A DNA stretch of 39,829 nt, taken from the NCBI GenBank assembly GCA_020048915.1, contig JAIFLU010000166.1, positions 1 through 39,829 on the forward strand, written 5' to 3'. Positions 8,840-17,742 of this stretch are shown piece by piece; the stretch's first letter is position 1; each line of letters starts with the position of its first letter. The notes beneath the pieces were generated by a model. The model searched no databases. It was not told the DNA's origin and worked only from the letters and a program-made list of their open reading frames with translations. The DNA is from Bacteroidota bacterium (GTDB taxonomy: Bacteria > Bacteroidota > Bacteroidia > Bacteroidales > JAAUTT01). The position numbers and the translations under genes are program-made.

Positions 8840-10936
8840 TTACTTTTCTTCCACAATCAAAACATCCCAGGCACCAATTGTAAGAGAAACGTTTTTAGCA
8901 ACCGGTTTCCCCGATATTAATTCCAGTCCGTCCTTGTGAGGATAAGTTATAGAAGATTGATTCGAGGAATAATTATAGTAATAATGGATAGTTTTCCCCT
9001 GATCGTTTTTGCCATTTTTAGTGATTAATGGCCACTGAATATCCTGGTCTGCAGTCCATAAGCCAATGCGGGAAATAGCTTCAAGCAAGATTTTTTCCTG
9101 CACTTTGTCCGACAATTTAGTTCCCTGATAAACCAAATCTCCTTTTCCAAAAGAATTGATGGTAACAGCCGGGTATTTCCCAAAGTAGGGATGATCGTAA
9201 TATGCCAATGGTTTAGCTGTTTCTAAGATAAGATATTCGGCCCAGTCGAATACCTTATTATCGGCAGCGCCCACTTTAAACGGATCGTCTTTTAATGCAA
9301 GTTCTTTAAAGTTTGTAAATTCCTGGTAATAAAAGCCGCATGCTTTACGAAGGGGACCTGGAGCTAATTCCGGACGCACCATAGAGTTTTCGTCGCAAAA
9401 CCCACTCTTAAACTGCATTATTACATGGCCTCCGTTCTCGACATACGTATTCAGCTTTTTCAATAATTCGTTGCTGGCAATGTATAATGCAGGAACCACT
9501 ACCAGGCTGTAATCTTCGAACCTGGCGTTTTCGGGAAGAATAAAATCGACGCCGATATTATTCCGGTATAAAATTTTATGAAACTGACCTACCAACTCGT
9601 TCCGGTAAATATTACCCGTGCCACCCCACATATCGGGGTTTCCACCTTTGAAAGGCATAACATTCAGGGCTGCATTGGCATCGTGACTAAATAAAATTGC
9701 TACTTTATTAGAAATTTTGAGGTTTACCAATTTAGTACCAAACTGTTTTAATTCGTGTGCAGTTTTAGATACTTCGGCATAAGCGCGGTTAGGTTGCAGG
9801 TCGTGCGACAATACGCCTTTCCAATATGTTTCCTGTCCGTAATGGATCGAATGCCAGTGCCAGTATTCGACCATGTTGGCTCCCGATCCCAAGTGAGCAT
9901 ATACGTTTTGCCTTAATTGCCCGTCGTATGGAGGATATTGGGAACGGGAATCCCAACCGATAGTTTGAGCGTTGGTTTCTGTAATCAGATAGTTATCCTT
10001 TTTTACCGACCGAAAAAAGTCACCCGTGAAGGCAATTTCGTCTCCGGTTAAATTATCCTGCGATCCGTGGTAAACATTTACTGCCATCACATCCATTTTT
10101 TGGGACGATGCAACCTGATCGATGTCTTGCACCGACGGCATAAAGCAATGGGTGATAAATTGATCGGTACGCTTGTATTCACTAACAATATTCGACTGCC
10201 AGGTTAGGTAGTCGGCAACCGCTTTGCGCTTATACCGTTCCCATTCCAGTTTATAGCCGGTATTGGTTACACCATCGCGGGTAGGGAGTTCTTCCCAATC
10301 GCTGAGGGTCATCCCCCAGTAATTGAGGCCCCAGATTTTGTTCAGGTTATCGGTAGTTCCAAACTTATGCTTCAGGTAATTTTTAAAACCCACAAAGAAA
10401 TCGTAGTTATTAACGCCATACGATGTGGTTTCGTTATCGACCTGGTAACCCACAATGGCGGGATGTTTTGCATAATGCTCCATCATTTTGCGGATAACAC
10501 GCTCCGAATAAAACAAAAAGGTAGGATTCGTGATATCCATGTTCTGACGGATACCATAAAAGGCATTGTTCCCTTTTTCGTATTTAACCAATACTTCGGG
10601 ATGTTTATGCCACAGCCAGGCAGGCATGGAATACGTGGGCGTGCCGAGTATAACTTTGATACCGGCTTTATGCAGCCGATCGATAATCCGATCCATCCAG
10701 GCAAATTCAAATTCGCCTTCGCGTGGTTCGAACAAACTCCAGGTCGATTCGCCAACGCGAACAACACTGATGCCGGCATCCTGCATCATTTGCACATCTT
10801 TTTCGAGCCTGTCCGAAGGCATGTACTCTTCATAAAAGGCAGCGCTGTAAAGGATATTATTTAATTTGGCCGTTTGGGCTATTAGAATATTTACGCCCAG
10901 GGTGAATACAATTAGGGCAAGGAGAAGTTTTCTCAT
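8840..10936 (-). CDS. secreted GH42 family beta-galactosidase
   Basis: 698 residues with an N-terminal signal peptide (hydrophobic residues 4-19, cleavage probably after 'ILIAQ'). The barrel starts with 'ILYSAAFYEEYMPSDRLEKDVQMMQDAGISVVRVGESTWSLFEP' features typical of glycoside hydrolase family 42. The acid/base Glu169 lies in 'YQVDNET' and the nucleophile Glu320 in 'LITETNAQ', both in the family's expected places. A trimerisation-like middle domain and a small C-terminal beta domain follow, and the length is normal. GH42 enzymes release beta-linked galactose from oligosaccharides. Most characterised ones are cytosolic, so the clear signal peptide suggests a periplasmic enzyme, as often found in Bacteroidota glycan degraders. 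No SusC/SusD pair is in the window, so it is not in a visible polysaccharide-utilisation locus. Confidence 0.93.
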   Translation of the reverse strand: MRKLLLALIVFTLGVNILIAQTAKLNNILYSAAFYEEYMPSDRLEKDVQMMQDAGISVVRVGESTWSLFEPREGEFEFAWMDRIIDRLHKAGIKVILGTPTYSMPAWLWHKHPEVLVKYEKGNNAFYGIRQNMDITNPTFLFYSERVIRKMMEHYAKHPAIVGYQVDNETTSYGVNNYDFFVGFKNYLKHKFGTTDNLNKIWGLNYWGMTLSDWEELPTRDGVTNTGYKLEWERYKRKAVADYLTWQSNIVSEYKRTDQFITHCFMPSVQDIDQVASSQKMDVMAVNVYHGSQDNLTGDEIAFTGDFFRSVKKDNYLITETNAQTIGWDSRSQYPPYDGQLRQNVYAHLGSGANMVEYWHWHSIHYGQETYWKGVLSHDLQPNRAYAEVSKTAHELKQFGTKLVNLKISNKVAILFSHDANAALNVMPFKGGNPDMWGGTGNIYRNELVGQFHKILYRNNIGVDFILPENARFEDYSLVVVPALYIASNELLKKLNTYVENGGHVIMQFKSGFCDENSMVRPELAPGPLRKACGFYYQEFTNFKELALKDDPFKVGAADNKVFDWAEYLILETAKPLAYYDHPYFGKYPAVTINSFGKGDLVYQGTKLSDKVQEKILLEAISRIGLWTADQDIQWPLITKNGKNDQGKTIHYYYNYSSNQSSITYPHKDGLELISGKPVAKNVSLTIGAWDVLIVEEK

Positions 10937-11079
10937 AGTATAGTGGTTAAGTTAGCAAGTAAAAATTTTACCTAACAATATTAAGAAAAAAAGATGGGAG
11001 TAGGAAGTTTTTTGGAGGGAAAGGGAGGCTCATTTTAATAGGATTAAAAGGCTGCATTTTTTGAAAATGAATTTCATTA

Positions 11080-12570
11080 TTATTCTTGAAGATATTTATT
11101 AATTAACTCCCTAATATTATTACTCTTAGGGCCAGGAGCATTTTTATGAACTAAATTTCCACTCTTATCATAAAGCAAGTATCTTGGAATGCCTGTCAGG
11201 TTAATATCTTTTAGAAACTGAGATACATATTTATTATTTATGATAAAGGAATTTTCTTCAATCTTATGCTTTTTAAGGGCATTTTTCCAGTATTCAAAAT
11301 TATCGTCTTTTGAAAGGTAAAGAAAAACTATATCAGAGTTTTTATATTCTTCTCTTAATTTTGCAGAATAAGGAATTGAAGCTAAACATGGAGCACACCA
11401 ACTAGCCCAAATATCCACATAGATTAATTTTCCAGCATGTTTTTTAATTAAATTTTCGAAATCAATAATATTTGCATTCCTGTCTTTTAATTGGAGTTGA
11501 TTAGTTTTACTATAATCCAGGTTGTATTTTCCAACAATGTATGCGGTCATTAATGAATCATGTATTGTTATGTTAAACTTACTCAAGTATAATGCAATAT
11601 CATCTTTTGAATTTACTTCAATTATTCGTTCTAATATATTAAAAAGTAATACCTGTTTTTCAGCTTTTGTAAATACTTCAGCTTGACTAACAGAATCAAA
11701 CATACACCTGTAATCTGGCAAATTTGAGTTATCTGTTTTAATCCTGCTAACTTTATCTTCATAATATTTAAACGTCAAAATATTAAATCGTGATTGATAA
11801 TATTTAAAGAATAATGATGAATCCGTTCGAGGAGCAAATATAGTATTGAGTGTTTCCGTATCTAATTTGTAATTTTCCTTAGTGTGGTATTTGTATTTAA
11901 TATTCATAGAATGTTTGTATAAATCAGAAATTCCTTTTGATATCAAGGCGTTTTTTTGCAAAGAATCAATGAATTTATTCTCCTCCAAGTATTCCTTTTT
12001 TATTTGTACTAGAGCATTTTTTGATATTTCTTCCAGTTCTTTATTGAAATCTTGATATTTGTGAGGTGTTGAATAATAAATTATAAGAGGTTCATAGTGT
12101 TTAAGTGATCCTGGAAAATCATTTTTAAAAATTTTCTCATGAACGGTAATGTCATAATTAACATCAAAAGGCAATGTTTTACGATTAATTACAATAGCTT
12201 TTGGCTTGTTGCCATTATATTTAAACAATATAGTATCTCCATTTTTAAAAAAGTAAATAAGTTGATCAACTGCTTTATAACAAAGTGTTACCTCTAAAAG
12301 AGGTCGCTTGCTTTTAAGGGTGATTGTATCGTGAGCTTTTTCGTAGTTTAATTGCAAGTCTTGCTGAATTGATTGATCGTCTATATATGAAATCTCATAG
12401 CGATTTTTAGATGCTACAGCAACTCCATTGTTAAAAGTATATCGATTATTAACTTTAGGATTTTCAAAAATGAGGACAACTCTGTCTTGCCTTTGCTCAA
12501 TATTTTCAACTTTTGTTTTTTGAGAGCACGAGAATAGAACAAAACCAAGACAAAAAATATAATATTTCAT
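11080..12570 (-). CDS. TlpA-like thioredoxin-fold lipoprotein
   Basis: 496 residues from the ATG at 12570; a TTG three codons further upstream is in frame but less likely. The signal peptide ends with the lipobox 'VLFSC', so Cys15 is probably lipidated. Residues about 20-360 are a poorly characterised, Lys/Asn/Ile-rich domain common before thioredoxin modules in Bacteroidota. The C-terminal thioredoxin domain has the active site WCAPC (Cys392, Cys395) and the cis-proline loop 'TGIPRY'. The predicted role is a periplasmic thiol-disulfide reductase or a sensor of redox or cell-wall stress. By eye the gene is clearly richer in A+T than its neighbours, hinting at later acquisition. It is separated from the acyltransferase gene by 420 bp of repeats. 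Confidence 0.87.
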   Translation of the reverse strand: MKYYIFCLGFVLFSCSQKTKVENIEQRQDRVVLIFENPKVNNRYTFNNGVAVASKNRYEISYIDDQSIQQDLQLNYEKAHDTITLKSKRPLLEVTLCYKAVDQLIYFFKNGDTILFKYNGNKPKAIVINRKTLPFDVNYDITVHEKIFKNDFPGSLKHYEPLIIYYSTPHKYQDFNKELEEISKNALVQIKKEYLEENKFIDSLQKNALISKGISDLYKHSMNIKYKYHTKENYKLDTETLNTIFAPRTDSSLFFKYYQSRFNILTFKYYEDKVSRIKTDNSNLPDYRCMFDSVSQAEVFTKAEKQVLLFNILERIIEVNSKDDIALYLSKFNITIHDSLMTAYIVGKYNLDYSKTNQLQLKDRNANIIDFENLIKKHAGKLIYVDIWASWCAPCLASIPYSAKLREEYKNSDIVFLYLSKDDNFEYWKNALKKHKIEENSFIINNKYVSQFLKDINLTGIPRYLLYDKSGNLVHKNAPGPKSNNIRELINKYLQE

Positions 12571-12760
12571 GTAATTCAATCAAATCAGTAAGTTCTATTT
12601 TAAGCTATGATAATCTCAAGTATTTTAATACATCCGGTTTTGGGCTATTGGATAAGTTAAAGTAAAACAATTCTTTTAAAAAATACATACCCCTCCCCGT
12701 TATTTATAAACGTTCTAAATTGCTAGTTTATTGAGCTATACAAAAAGGATTAACGACAAA

Positions 12761-12794
12761 TGCACCAATGATCTTTTTAAATCACATTGGTGCA
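12761..12794. repeat. 10-bp inverted repeat, possible terminator
   Basis: TGCACCAATG (12761-12770) and CATTGGTGCA (12785-12794) are perfect complements around a 14-base AT-rich loop. It lies between two minus-strand genes and could end the acyltransferase transcript. No clear T-run follows on the minus strand. Confidence 0.5.
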
Positions 12795-12808
12795 TTATTA
12801 TTAATATT

Positions 12809-12934
12809 TCAATGTCGTTTAGTTAAGATTCGATGTTTGACCCCAGCCGGGGTCAGATGTTTATAGAATGTTCAATTTTTCTACAAACAGGCGACCCCAG
12901 CCGGGGTCGAATATCTTTAACTAAACGATATTGA
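12809..12934. mobile_element. 126-bp foldback (MITE-like) element, copy 1
   Basis: The left end TCAATGTCGTTTAGTTAAG and the right end, read as its complement, TCAATATCGTTTAGTTAAAG, form long terminal inverted repeats. Inside each arm is a copy of GACCCCAGCCGGGGTC (12839-12854 and 12893-12908), itself a 6-bp stem with a 4-base loop. Almost the whole element can fold into one long hairpin. There is no coding capacity. The flanks (TTAATATT and TTTATTTT) agree at only 6 of 8 positions, so a target duplication is not proven for this copy. The rest of the gap from 12571 to 12760 holds nothing that I recognise. Confidence 0.72.
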
Positions 12935-12990
12935 TTTATTTTTTTAAAGATTTCCGATTTGAAATTCCAATTTCAGAGGCGACCTGATGA

Positions 12991-14805
12991 TCACTTCTTC
13001 GCCCCAAATCCCATATACTGTTCGCTGAATGCAAACCTTTCCAGAATAGATTCATCATTCACTTCCTTCGAAAGAGAGGTGATTACTTCCATAGGTATGT
13101 CGTACAAATCCATTACCATCAGTCCATCCAGGGCATCGTTAAATTTAGGGTCGATATTGAAGCACACAATTTTACCGCCCAGTTGCATATATTTTTTGAG
13201 AAGGACCGGCATCCGGTAATCGGCAATTTCTGCGTCCTGAATTACCTTGTCGAGTTGTTTGAGGTCTTTGGCATTTTCGAACAATATTTCGGTATCGACA
13301 TTGCCAAAGTTCGGAACAAAAGGCTTGCGGGGCTTTATGTAATTAGAAATTTTTGTATTGAAATGATGGGTGGTTATAAATTTGATGATCAGCGATTTCG
13401 AAAAATCGGAGAATCGGTTCGAAATACTTACCGGGCCAACCAGGTAACGGTATTCGGGATGCTTTAACAGAAAGTATAAAATACCTTTCCAAAGAAGAAA
13501 CAGCGATAAAGGTTTGCGCTGATATTCTTTTACAATAAAAGAACGACCTAATTCGATTCCTTGCTTTAAGATTTGGTTAAACTGGGGTTGCAAGCGGAAA
13601 AGCGATTGAATATAAAAACCTTTGGCGCCATATTGCTCCATAATGTTCTTGCCTTTTCCAATACGGTAAGCTCCTACAATCTGCTCCCCAATGGTATCCC
13701 AAATAAATAGCTGATGGTAATAAATATCGTATTCGTCCAGGTCAATTTTTAAATTGGTACCTTCACCTACTTCCCGAAAGGTAATCTCCCGCAACCTTCC
13801 CAATTCGGTCATAATATTAGGGATTTCGGAAGACGGGGCGCAGTAAACTTTAAAATCCTGGAAAGCAAAGAGCAGATAGTTTTCTTCAATACCGGTTATA
13901 TCTTCCAGAATCTTTTCTTTCGGAACAGCATCAATAACGTCTTCGACCTTAACAGGTGGGGCATACGATTGCCTGAAAAACTTTTTAACCTCTAACCGGG
14001 TTCCTAACGCATAGGTTTTAGCGCGTAAAAACCTTCCATAACGCGAAATGTCCGGAAATTCATTCTGATCTTTTAATGAAATTGGGTTTCCAATTCGAAC
14101 CTGAATGGTTTTGTGTTTTTTGTTCAGAAGTTCGGAAGGAATTTTTGCTGTGCGCAGGTTTGGGTGAATAAGCCCTAAAAAGTGGAATAACTTAGAGTTT
14201 GTTCCATGAAAATAGATAGGAACAATTGGGACTTTTTGTTTTTTAATGAGGCGGATTATTCCGTCGGGCCATATTTTATCAGTAATCAGGCTGGCGTCCT
14301 GATAATAAGTGGACACCTCCCCCGAAGGAAAAATGGCAAGGCAGCCTCCGCTGGTAATGTGTTGCAACGCTTGTTTGGTACCAACAACACTTGAATTTAC
14401 TTTTTGCTTGCTTTCGAATGGATTCACCGGAAAAACAAAACTTTTTATTTGTTCTACCCGCTGAAGGAGATAATTTCCCATGATTCGCAAATCGGGGCGA
14501 ACCTTCAATAAACTATGCAGCATTATTATTCCTTCCAGACCACCATAAGGATGATTGGCCACAATAATAAACGGACTGTCTTTGGGAATTCGTTCCAGGT
14601 CTTCCGGGTTTATCTCGTACTTTATATCCAATTCTTCCAATAAAGCATCTAAAAACTCAAGTCCTTCGGTATCCGAAAACTTAGCATGAAGCTTATTTAT
14701 GGTATTTAATTTAAGGAGGGACATTAATAATTTTGCAGCTCCAACCCCAACCAAATGGTTAAGGCGGGCGGCTTTCATAATATCATCCGTATCTATTAGC
14801 TTCAT
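12991..14805 (-). CDS. bifunctional O-acyltransferase / N-acyltransferase (OlsF/GlsF-like)
   Basis: 604 residues with two joined halves. Residues 1-290 are a PlsC-like lysophospholipid acyltransferase domain with 'NHPYGGLEG' (His85, an HX5E/D variant of the usual HX4D) and 'FPSGEVS' (160-166). Residues about 310-480 are a GNAT-type, hemolysin-like N-acyltransferase ('WDTIGEQIVGAYRIGKG', 'LGRSFIVKEYQR'). The C-terminus has the typical 'GGKIVCFNIDPKFNDALDGLMVMDL'-like segment. Fusions of this design include OlsF, which makes ornithine lipids, and the related glycine-lipid enzymes of Bacteroidota. The likely role is to N-acylate an amino acid (glycine or ornithine) and then add a second fatty acid, giving a phosphorus-free membrane lipid. 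The substrate cannot be read from sequence. The gene is bracketed by two related foldback elements. Confidence 0.82.
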   Translation of the reverse strand: MKLIDTDDIMKAARLNHLVGVGAAKLLMSLLKLNTINKLHAKFSDTEGLEFLDALLEELDIKYEINPEDLERIPKDSPFIIVANHPYGGLEGIIMLHSLLKVRPDLRIMGNYLLQRVEQIKSFVFPVNPFESKQKVNSSVVGTKQALQHITSGGCLAIFPSGEVSTYYQDASLITDKIWPDGIIRLIKKQKVPIVPIYFHGTNSKLFHFLGLIHPNLRTAKIPSELLNKKHKTIQVRIGNPISLKDQNEFPDISRYGRFLRAKTYALGTRLEVKKFFRQSYAPPVKVEDVIDAVPKEKILEDITGIEENYLLFAFQDFKVYCAPSSEIPNIMTELGRLREITFREVGEGTNLKIDLDEYDIYYHQLFIWDTIGEQIVGAYRIGKGKNIMEQYGAKGFYIQSLFRLQPQFNQILKQGIELGRSFIVKEYQRKPLSLFLLWKGILYFLLKHPEYRYLVGPVSISNRFSDFSKSLIIKFITTHHFNTKISNYIKPRKPFVPNFGNVDTEILFENAKDLKQLDKVIQDAEIADYRMPVLLKKYMQLGGKIVCFNIDPKFNDALDGLMVMDLYDIPMEVITSLSKEVNDESILERFAFSEQYMGFGAKK

Positions 14806-14860
14806 AAATGTTAAAAATGGTTATTTCAAAATTAACTTAAAATAATAGGTAAAATATATA

Positions 14861-14999
14861 TTACTTATTCAATGTCGTTGGCTTAAGGATTTATCTTACC
14901 TATCCATTCTTCGACTCCGCTCAGAATGACTCTACTCCGAGGTGTCACCCTGAGCGAAGTCGAAGGGTCTTTCTTAATTCAACGATATTGATTACTTAT
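14861..14999. mobile_element. 123-bp MITE-like element (copy 2) with 8-bp target duplication
   Basis: The element spans 14869-14991. Its ends TCAATGTCGTTG and, as complement, TCAATATCGTTG match those of the element at 12809. It is flanked exactly by TTACTTAT at 14861-14868 and 14992-14999, a direct repeat that looks like an 8-bp target-site duplication (a ninth T is ambiguous). The core is a different palindrome: CTTCGACTCCGCTCAGAATGAC pairs with GTCACCCTGAGCGAAGTCGAAG. No open reading frame is present. It sits 64 bp upstream of the acyltransferase start and just after the LysE gene, so it may alter expression of either gene. Confidence 0.82.
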
Positions 15000-15023
15000 T
15001 AATAAATAATTAGCATAGTTATA

Positions 15024-15656
15024 CTAGAAAAATTTGAATAACAGGTCTATCAGGGCGACAACTCCACAAATAAAAACAACAACTCCCATAATTTTATTAA
15101 GCCACCAGAGGTTTTTAAGCCGTATTTTACTGCGAAACTTATTAATTAATGCGCTCAAAACATACCACCAAAGCATGGAGCCTACAAATATTCCCAAAAT
15201 AGCAGTTAAAGTACCAATATGTCCTGAGGAGCTGTTTAAGATATTGAATCCGGCAAACATTGCCAGAAAAGCGAAAAATACAGCAGGGTTTGAAAGCGTA
15301 ACTATAAAAATGGAAAATACTTCACCAAAGCGGCTATTCTTTTTATTCCGTTGGTTTCGTAATTGAACAGCAGGGTTGGTATAAAAAATACGGAAAGAGA
15401 TGGCTACAATAATTAATGCCCCAATAAACTGAATAATGGTTTGTTTCGATTCAATAAAATTAATTATAAACGAAAGACCAAAACCGGCAATCAGGGCATA
15501 AATAGTATCGGCAGCAGCAGCCCCGACACCTGAAAAAACACCTGATTTCAATCCCCTGTTAATGGTGCGCTGTATACACATAATCCCTACCGGCCCCAAC
15601 GGAATTGACACCAGTAAACCCATTCCTATACCTTTCAGAAACAAACTTAGTCCCAT
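15024..15656 (-). CDS. LysE/RhtB family amino-acid exporter
   Basis: 210 residues with about six hydrophobic helices. The N-terminus carries the LysE-family pattern 'LLVSIPLGPVGIMCIQRTINRGLKSGVFSGVGAAAADTIYA', and 'SNPAVFFAFLAMFAG' in helix four corresponds to the conserved 'NPK/A...' segment. Length and topology are normal. Family members export basic or neutral amino acids or related metabolites across the inner membrane; the specific substrate is unknown. The gene follows aspS on the same strand after 95 bp but has its own -7 box, so it is probably transcribed on its own as well. A foldback element has inserted just past its 3' end. Confidence 0.9.
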   Translation of the reverse strand: MGLSLFLKGIGMGLLVSIPLGPVGIMCIQRTINRGLKSGVFSGVGAAAADTIYALIAGFGLSFIINFIESKQTIIQFIGALIIVAISFRIFYTNPAVQLRNQRNKKNSRFGEVFSIFIVTLSNPAVFFAFLAMFAGFNILNSSSGHIGTLTAILGIFVGSMLWWYVLSALINKFRSKIRLKNLWWLNKIMGVVVFICGVVALIDLLFKFF

Positions 15657-15681
15657 GCATTATTCTTTACTGTCAGGACTT

Positions 15682-15689
15682 CAAATATA
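15682..15689 (-). promoter_or_regulatory. -7 promoter box (TATATTTG) for the LysE gene
   Basis: The minus-strand reading is TATATTTG, 26 bp ahead of the ATG at 15656, and matches the Bacteroidota TAnnTTTG consensus. No clear -33 box. Confidence 0.5.
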
Positions 15690-15751
15690 TAAAAATCCCT
15701 AATTTGGAGGAAAACGGCCGCAAATATTGCGCCAATATTTCCATTAACAGA

Positions 15752-17506
15752 TTACTCTTTTAGTTCGACCCGAATGTTTAATTCATGAAGTTGTTCGTTA
15801 GCAATAATTGACGGGGTATCCATCATCACATCGCGTCCCGAATTATTTTTGGGGAAGGCAATTACATCGCGGATACTATCAAGACCTGCAAACATGGAAG
15901 CAAGACGGTCGAAACCAAATGCAATTCCACCATGCGGAGGAGCGCCATATGTAAAAGCATTCATCAAAAACCCAAACTGGTATTCGGCCTGTTCCTGAGA
16001 AAATCCTAATATCTTAAACATGGTTTTTTGCAGCTGTTGGTCGTAAATACGAATAGAACCACCGCCTAACTCCACCCCATTTATAACACAATCGTAAGCA
16101 TTTGCCCGCACTTTTCCTGAATCGGATTCGAAAAATTCAATATCCTCAGGCTTTGGCGACGTAAAAGGGTGGTGCATTGCATAAAAACGCTGCGTATCTT
16201 CGTCCCACTCAAATAATGGAAAGTCGATAACCCAAAGGGGAACAAATATGTTTTTATCGCGCAATCCCAGGCGAGATCCCATTTCAAGACGAAGTTCGCT
16301 TAACTGGGCAAGAGTCTTCTTTTTCTTTCCGGGAAGAATAAAAATCAAATCGCCTGCTTTTGCTCCAAAAATTGAAGCGATAGCCTTTAAATCTTCGGGG
16401 GTATAAAACTTGTCAACCGACGATTTAAACGTTCCATCGGTATTGCAACGGATATAAATAAGCCCCTGAGCTCCAATTTGCGGGCGTTTTACCCATTCTG
16501 TAAGCTCATCAAGCTGCTTACGGGTATATTCGCTGCATCCTTCGGCACAAATACCTCCCAGGTATTCGGCCTGATCAAAAATACTGAATCCTTTGCCTTT
16601 TAGCTGATTTGTAAGTTCGTGTATTTTCATCCCAAAACGAAGGTCGGGTTTGTCATTTCCATAGGTATTCATCGCTTCTTCGAAAGACATGCGTTGAAAT
16701 GGCTTATCAAATTCCACTCCCTTAACGGTTTTAAACAGGTGTTTTATCATCCCTTCAAACATGTTGAGAATATCTTCCTGTTCTACAAACGACATTTCGC
16801 AGTCGATTTGGGTAAACTCAGGTTGACGGTCGGCACGAAGGTCTTCGTCTCGGAAGCACTTTACAATTTGGAAGTAGCGGTCGAATCCGGCTACCATTAA
16901 GAGTTGTTTTAACTGCTGGGGACTTTGTGGCAAGGCATAAAACTGACCGGGATTTAACCGTGATGGTACCACAAAGTCGCGGGCTCCTTCGGGAGTAGAT
17001 TTTATGAGGACCGGCGTTTCAACTTCGATAAAATTTTGGCTATCGAGGTAAATTCTGGTTTCCTGTGCCATTTTATGACGAAGTTCCAAATTCTGGCGTA
17101 CTGTTTTTCTGCGTAAATCTAAATACCGGTAGCGCATGCGCAGTTCGTCCCCTCCATCAGTATCGTCTTCAATGGTAAAGGGAGGAGTATTTGCTTTGTT
17201 TAGTATTGTAAGGGTATTCACTACCAGTTCAATTTCGCCGGTAGGCATTTTTAGGTTTTTATTGCTTCGTTCTGTTACAGTACCCGTAACCTGAATTACA
17301 AATTCCCTTCCGAGTTTTCGGGCTTCCTCACATAATGCTGCATTGGTATCCATGTTAAACAGCAATTGTGTTAAACCGTAACGGTCGCGAAGATCAATAA
17401 ATGTCATTCCTCCCAGGTCGCGCGAACGTTGCATCCATCCGGCCAATGTAACTGTTTGTCCTATGTTTTTTATGGTTAACTCCCCGCAAGTATGTGTTCT
17501 GAACAT
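15752..17506 (-). CDS. aspS: aspartate--tRNA ligase
   Basis: 584 residues, the usual length for bacterial-type AspRS. Domain order: N-terminal OB-fold anticodon-binding domain ('[25 protein letters not shown]', about residues 18-42); class II catalytic core with motif 2 '[18 protein letters not shown]' and motif 3 '[15 protein letters not shown]' close to the C-terminus; and the bacterial GAD-type insertion between them ('[13 protein letters not shown]'). The enzyme charges tRNA-Asp with aspartate in the cytoplasm. There is no sign of truncation. It is transcribed away from the sensor kinase at 17743 and followed by the LysE gene. Whether it is the discriminating or the tRNA-Asn-mischarging form cannot be decided here. 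Confidence 0.98.
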   Translation of the reverse strand: MFRTHTCGELTIKNIGQTVTLAGWMQRSRDLGGMTFIDLRDRYGLTQLLFNMDTNAALCEEARKLGREFVIQVTGTVTERSNKNLKMPTGEIELVVNTLTILNKANTPPFTIEDDTDGGDELRMRYRYLDLRRKTVRQNLELRHKMAQETRIYLDSQNFIEVETPVLIKSTPEGARDFVVPSRLNPGQFYALPQSPQQLKQLLMVAGFDRYFQIVKCFRDEDLRADRQPEFTQIDCEMSFVEQEDILNMFEGMIKHLFKTVKGVEFDKPFQRMSFEEAMNTYGNDKPDLRFGMKIHELTNQLKGKGFSIFDQAEYLGGICAEGCSEYTRKQLDELTEWVKRPQIGAQGLIYIRCNTDGTFKSSVDKFYTPEDLKAIASIFGAKAGDLIFILPGKKKKTLAQLSELRLEMGSRLGLRDKNIFVPLWVIDFPLFEWDEDTQRFYAMHHPFTSPKPEDIEFFESDSGKVRANAYDCVINGVELGGGSIRIYDQQLQKTMFKILGFSQEQAEYQFGFLMNAFTYGAPPHGGIAFGFDRLASMFAGLDSIRDVIAFPKNNSGRDVMMDTPSIIANEQLHELNIRVELKE

Positions 17507-17557
17507 TCTTTTAATATTTAAAGTTATTTATGCTGATTTAAATGCTATTGAATGGTG

Positions 17558-17565
17558 CGAAGATA
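17558..17565 (-). promoter_or_regulatory. -7 promoter box (TATCTTCG) for aspS
   Basis: The minus-strand TATCTTCGCACC is one base from TAnnTTTG and lies 52 bp upstream of the aspS ATG. A near-identical box occurs before the gene at 20871. Confidence 0.45.
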
Positions 17566-17602
17566 GAAAGAAATTAGAAAATGAAGGAAAGATTTTTATC
17601 AT

Positions 17603-17617
17603 TCAATGGCGTTAAGG
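17603..17617. repeat. solo end resembling the foldback-element terminus
   Basis: TCAATGGCGTTAAGG resembles the left end of the elements at 12809 and 14869 (TCAATGTCGTT...TTAAGG), but no partner end is found nearby. It may be a decayed remnant or chance similarity. Confidence 0.25.
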
Positions 17618-17742
17618 TTTTCATTTATGTTTTTAAATAGGTGGTTCTAAATAATATTTACTGTATACTCTACTTTCCTTCAATATTGATTGTAAATTAA
17701 TTAATATCTTTAAACGTCTCAAAAACTATAATTCACGGTAGC

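Noticed and set aside
10367..10864. 165-residue plus-strand frame inside the GH42 gene
   Set aside because: It lies wholly antisense to a well-supported GH42 coding sequence and shows no domain or start signal of its own.
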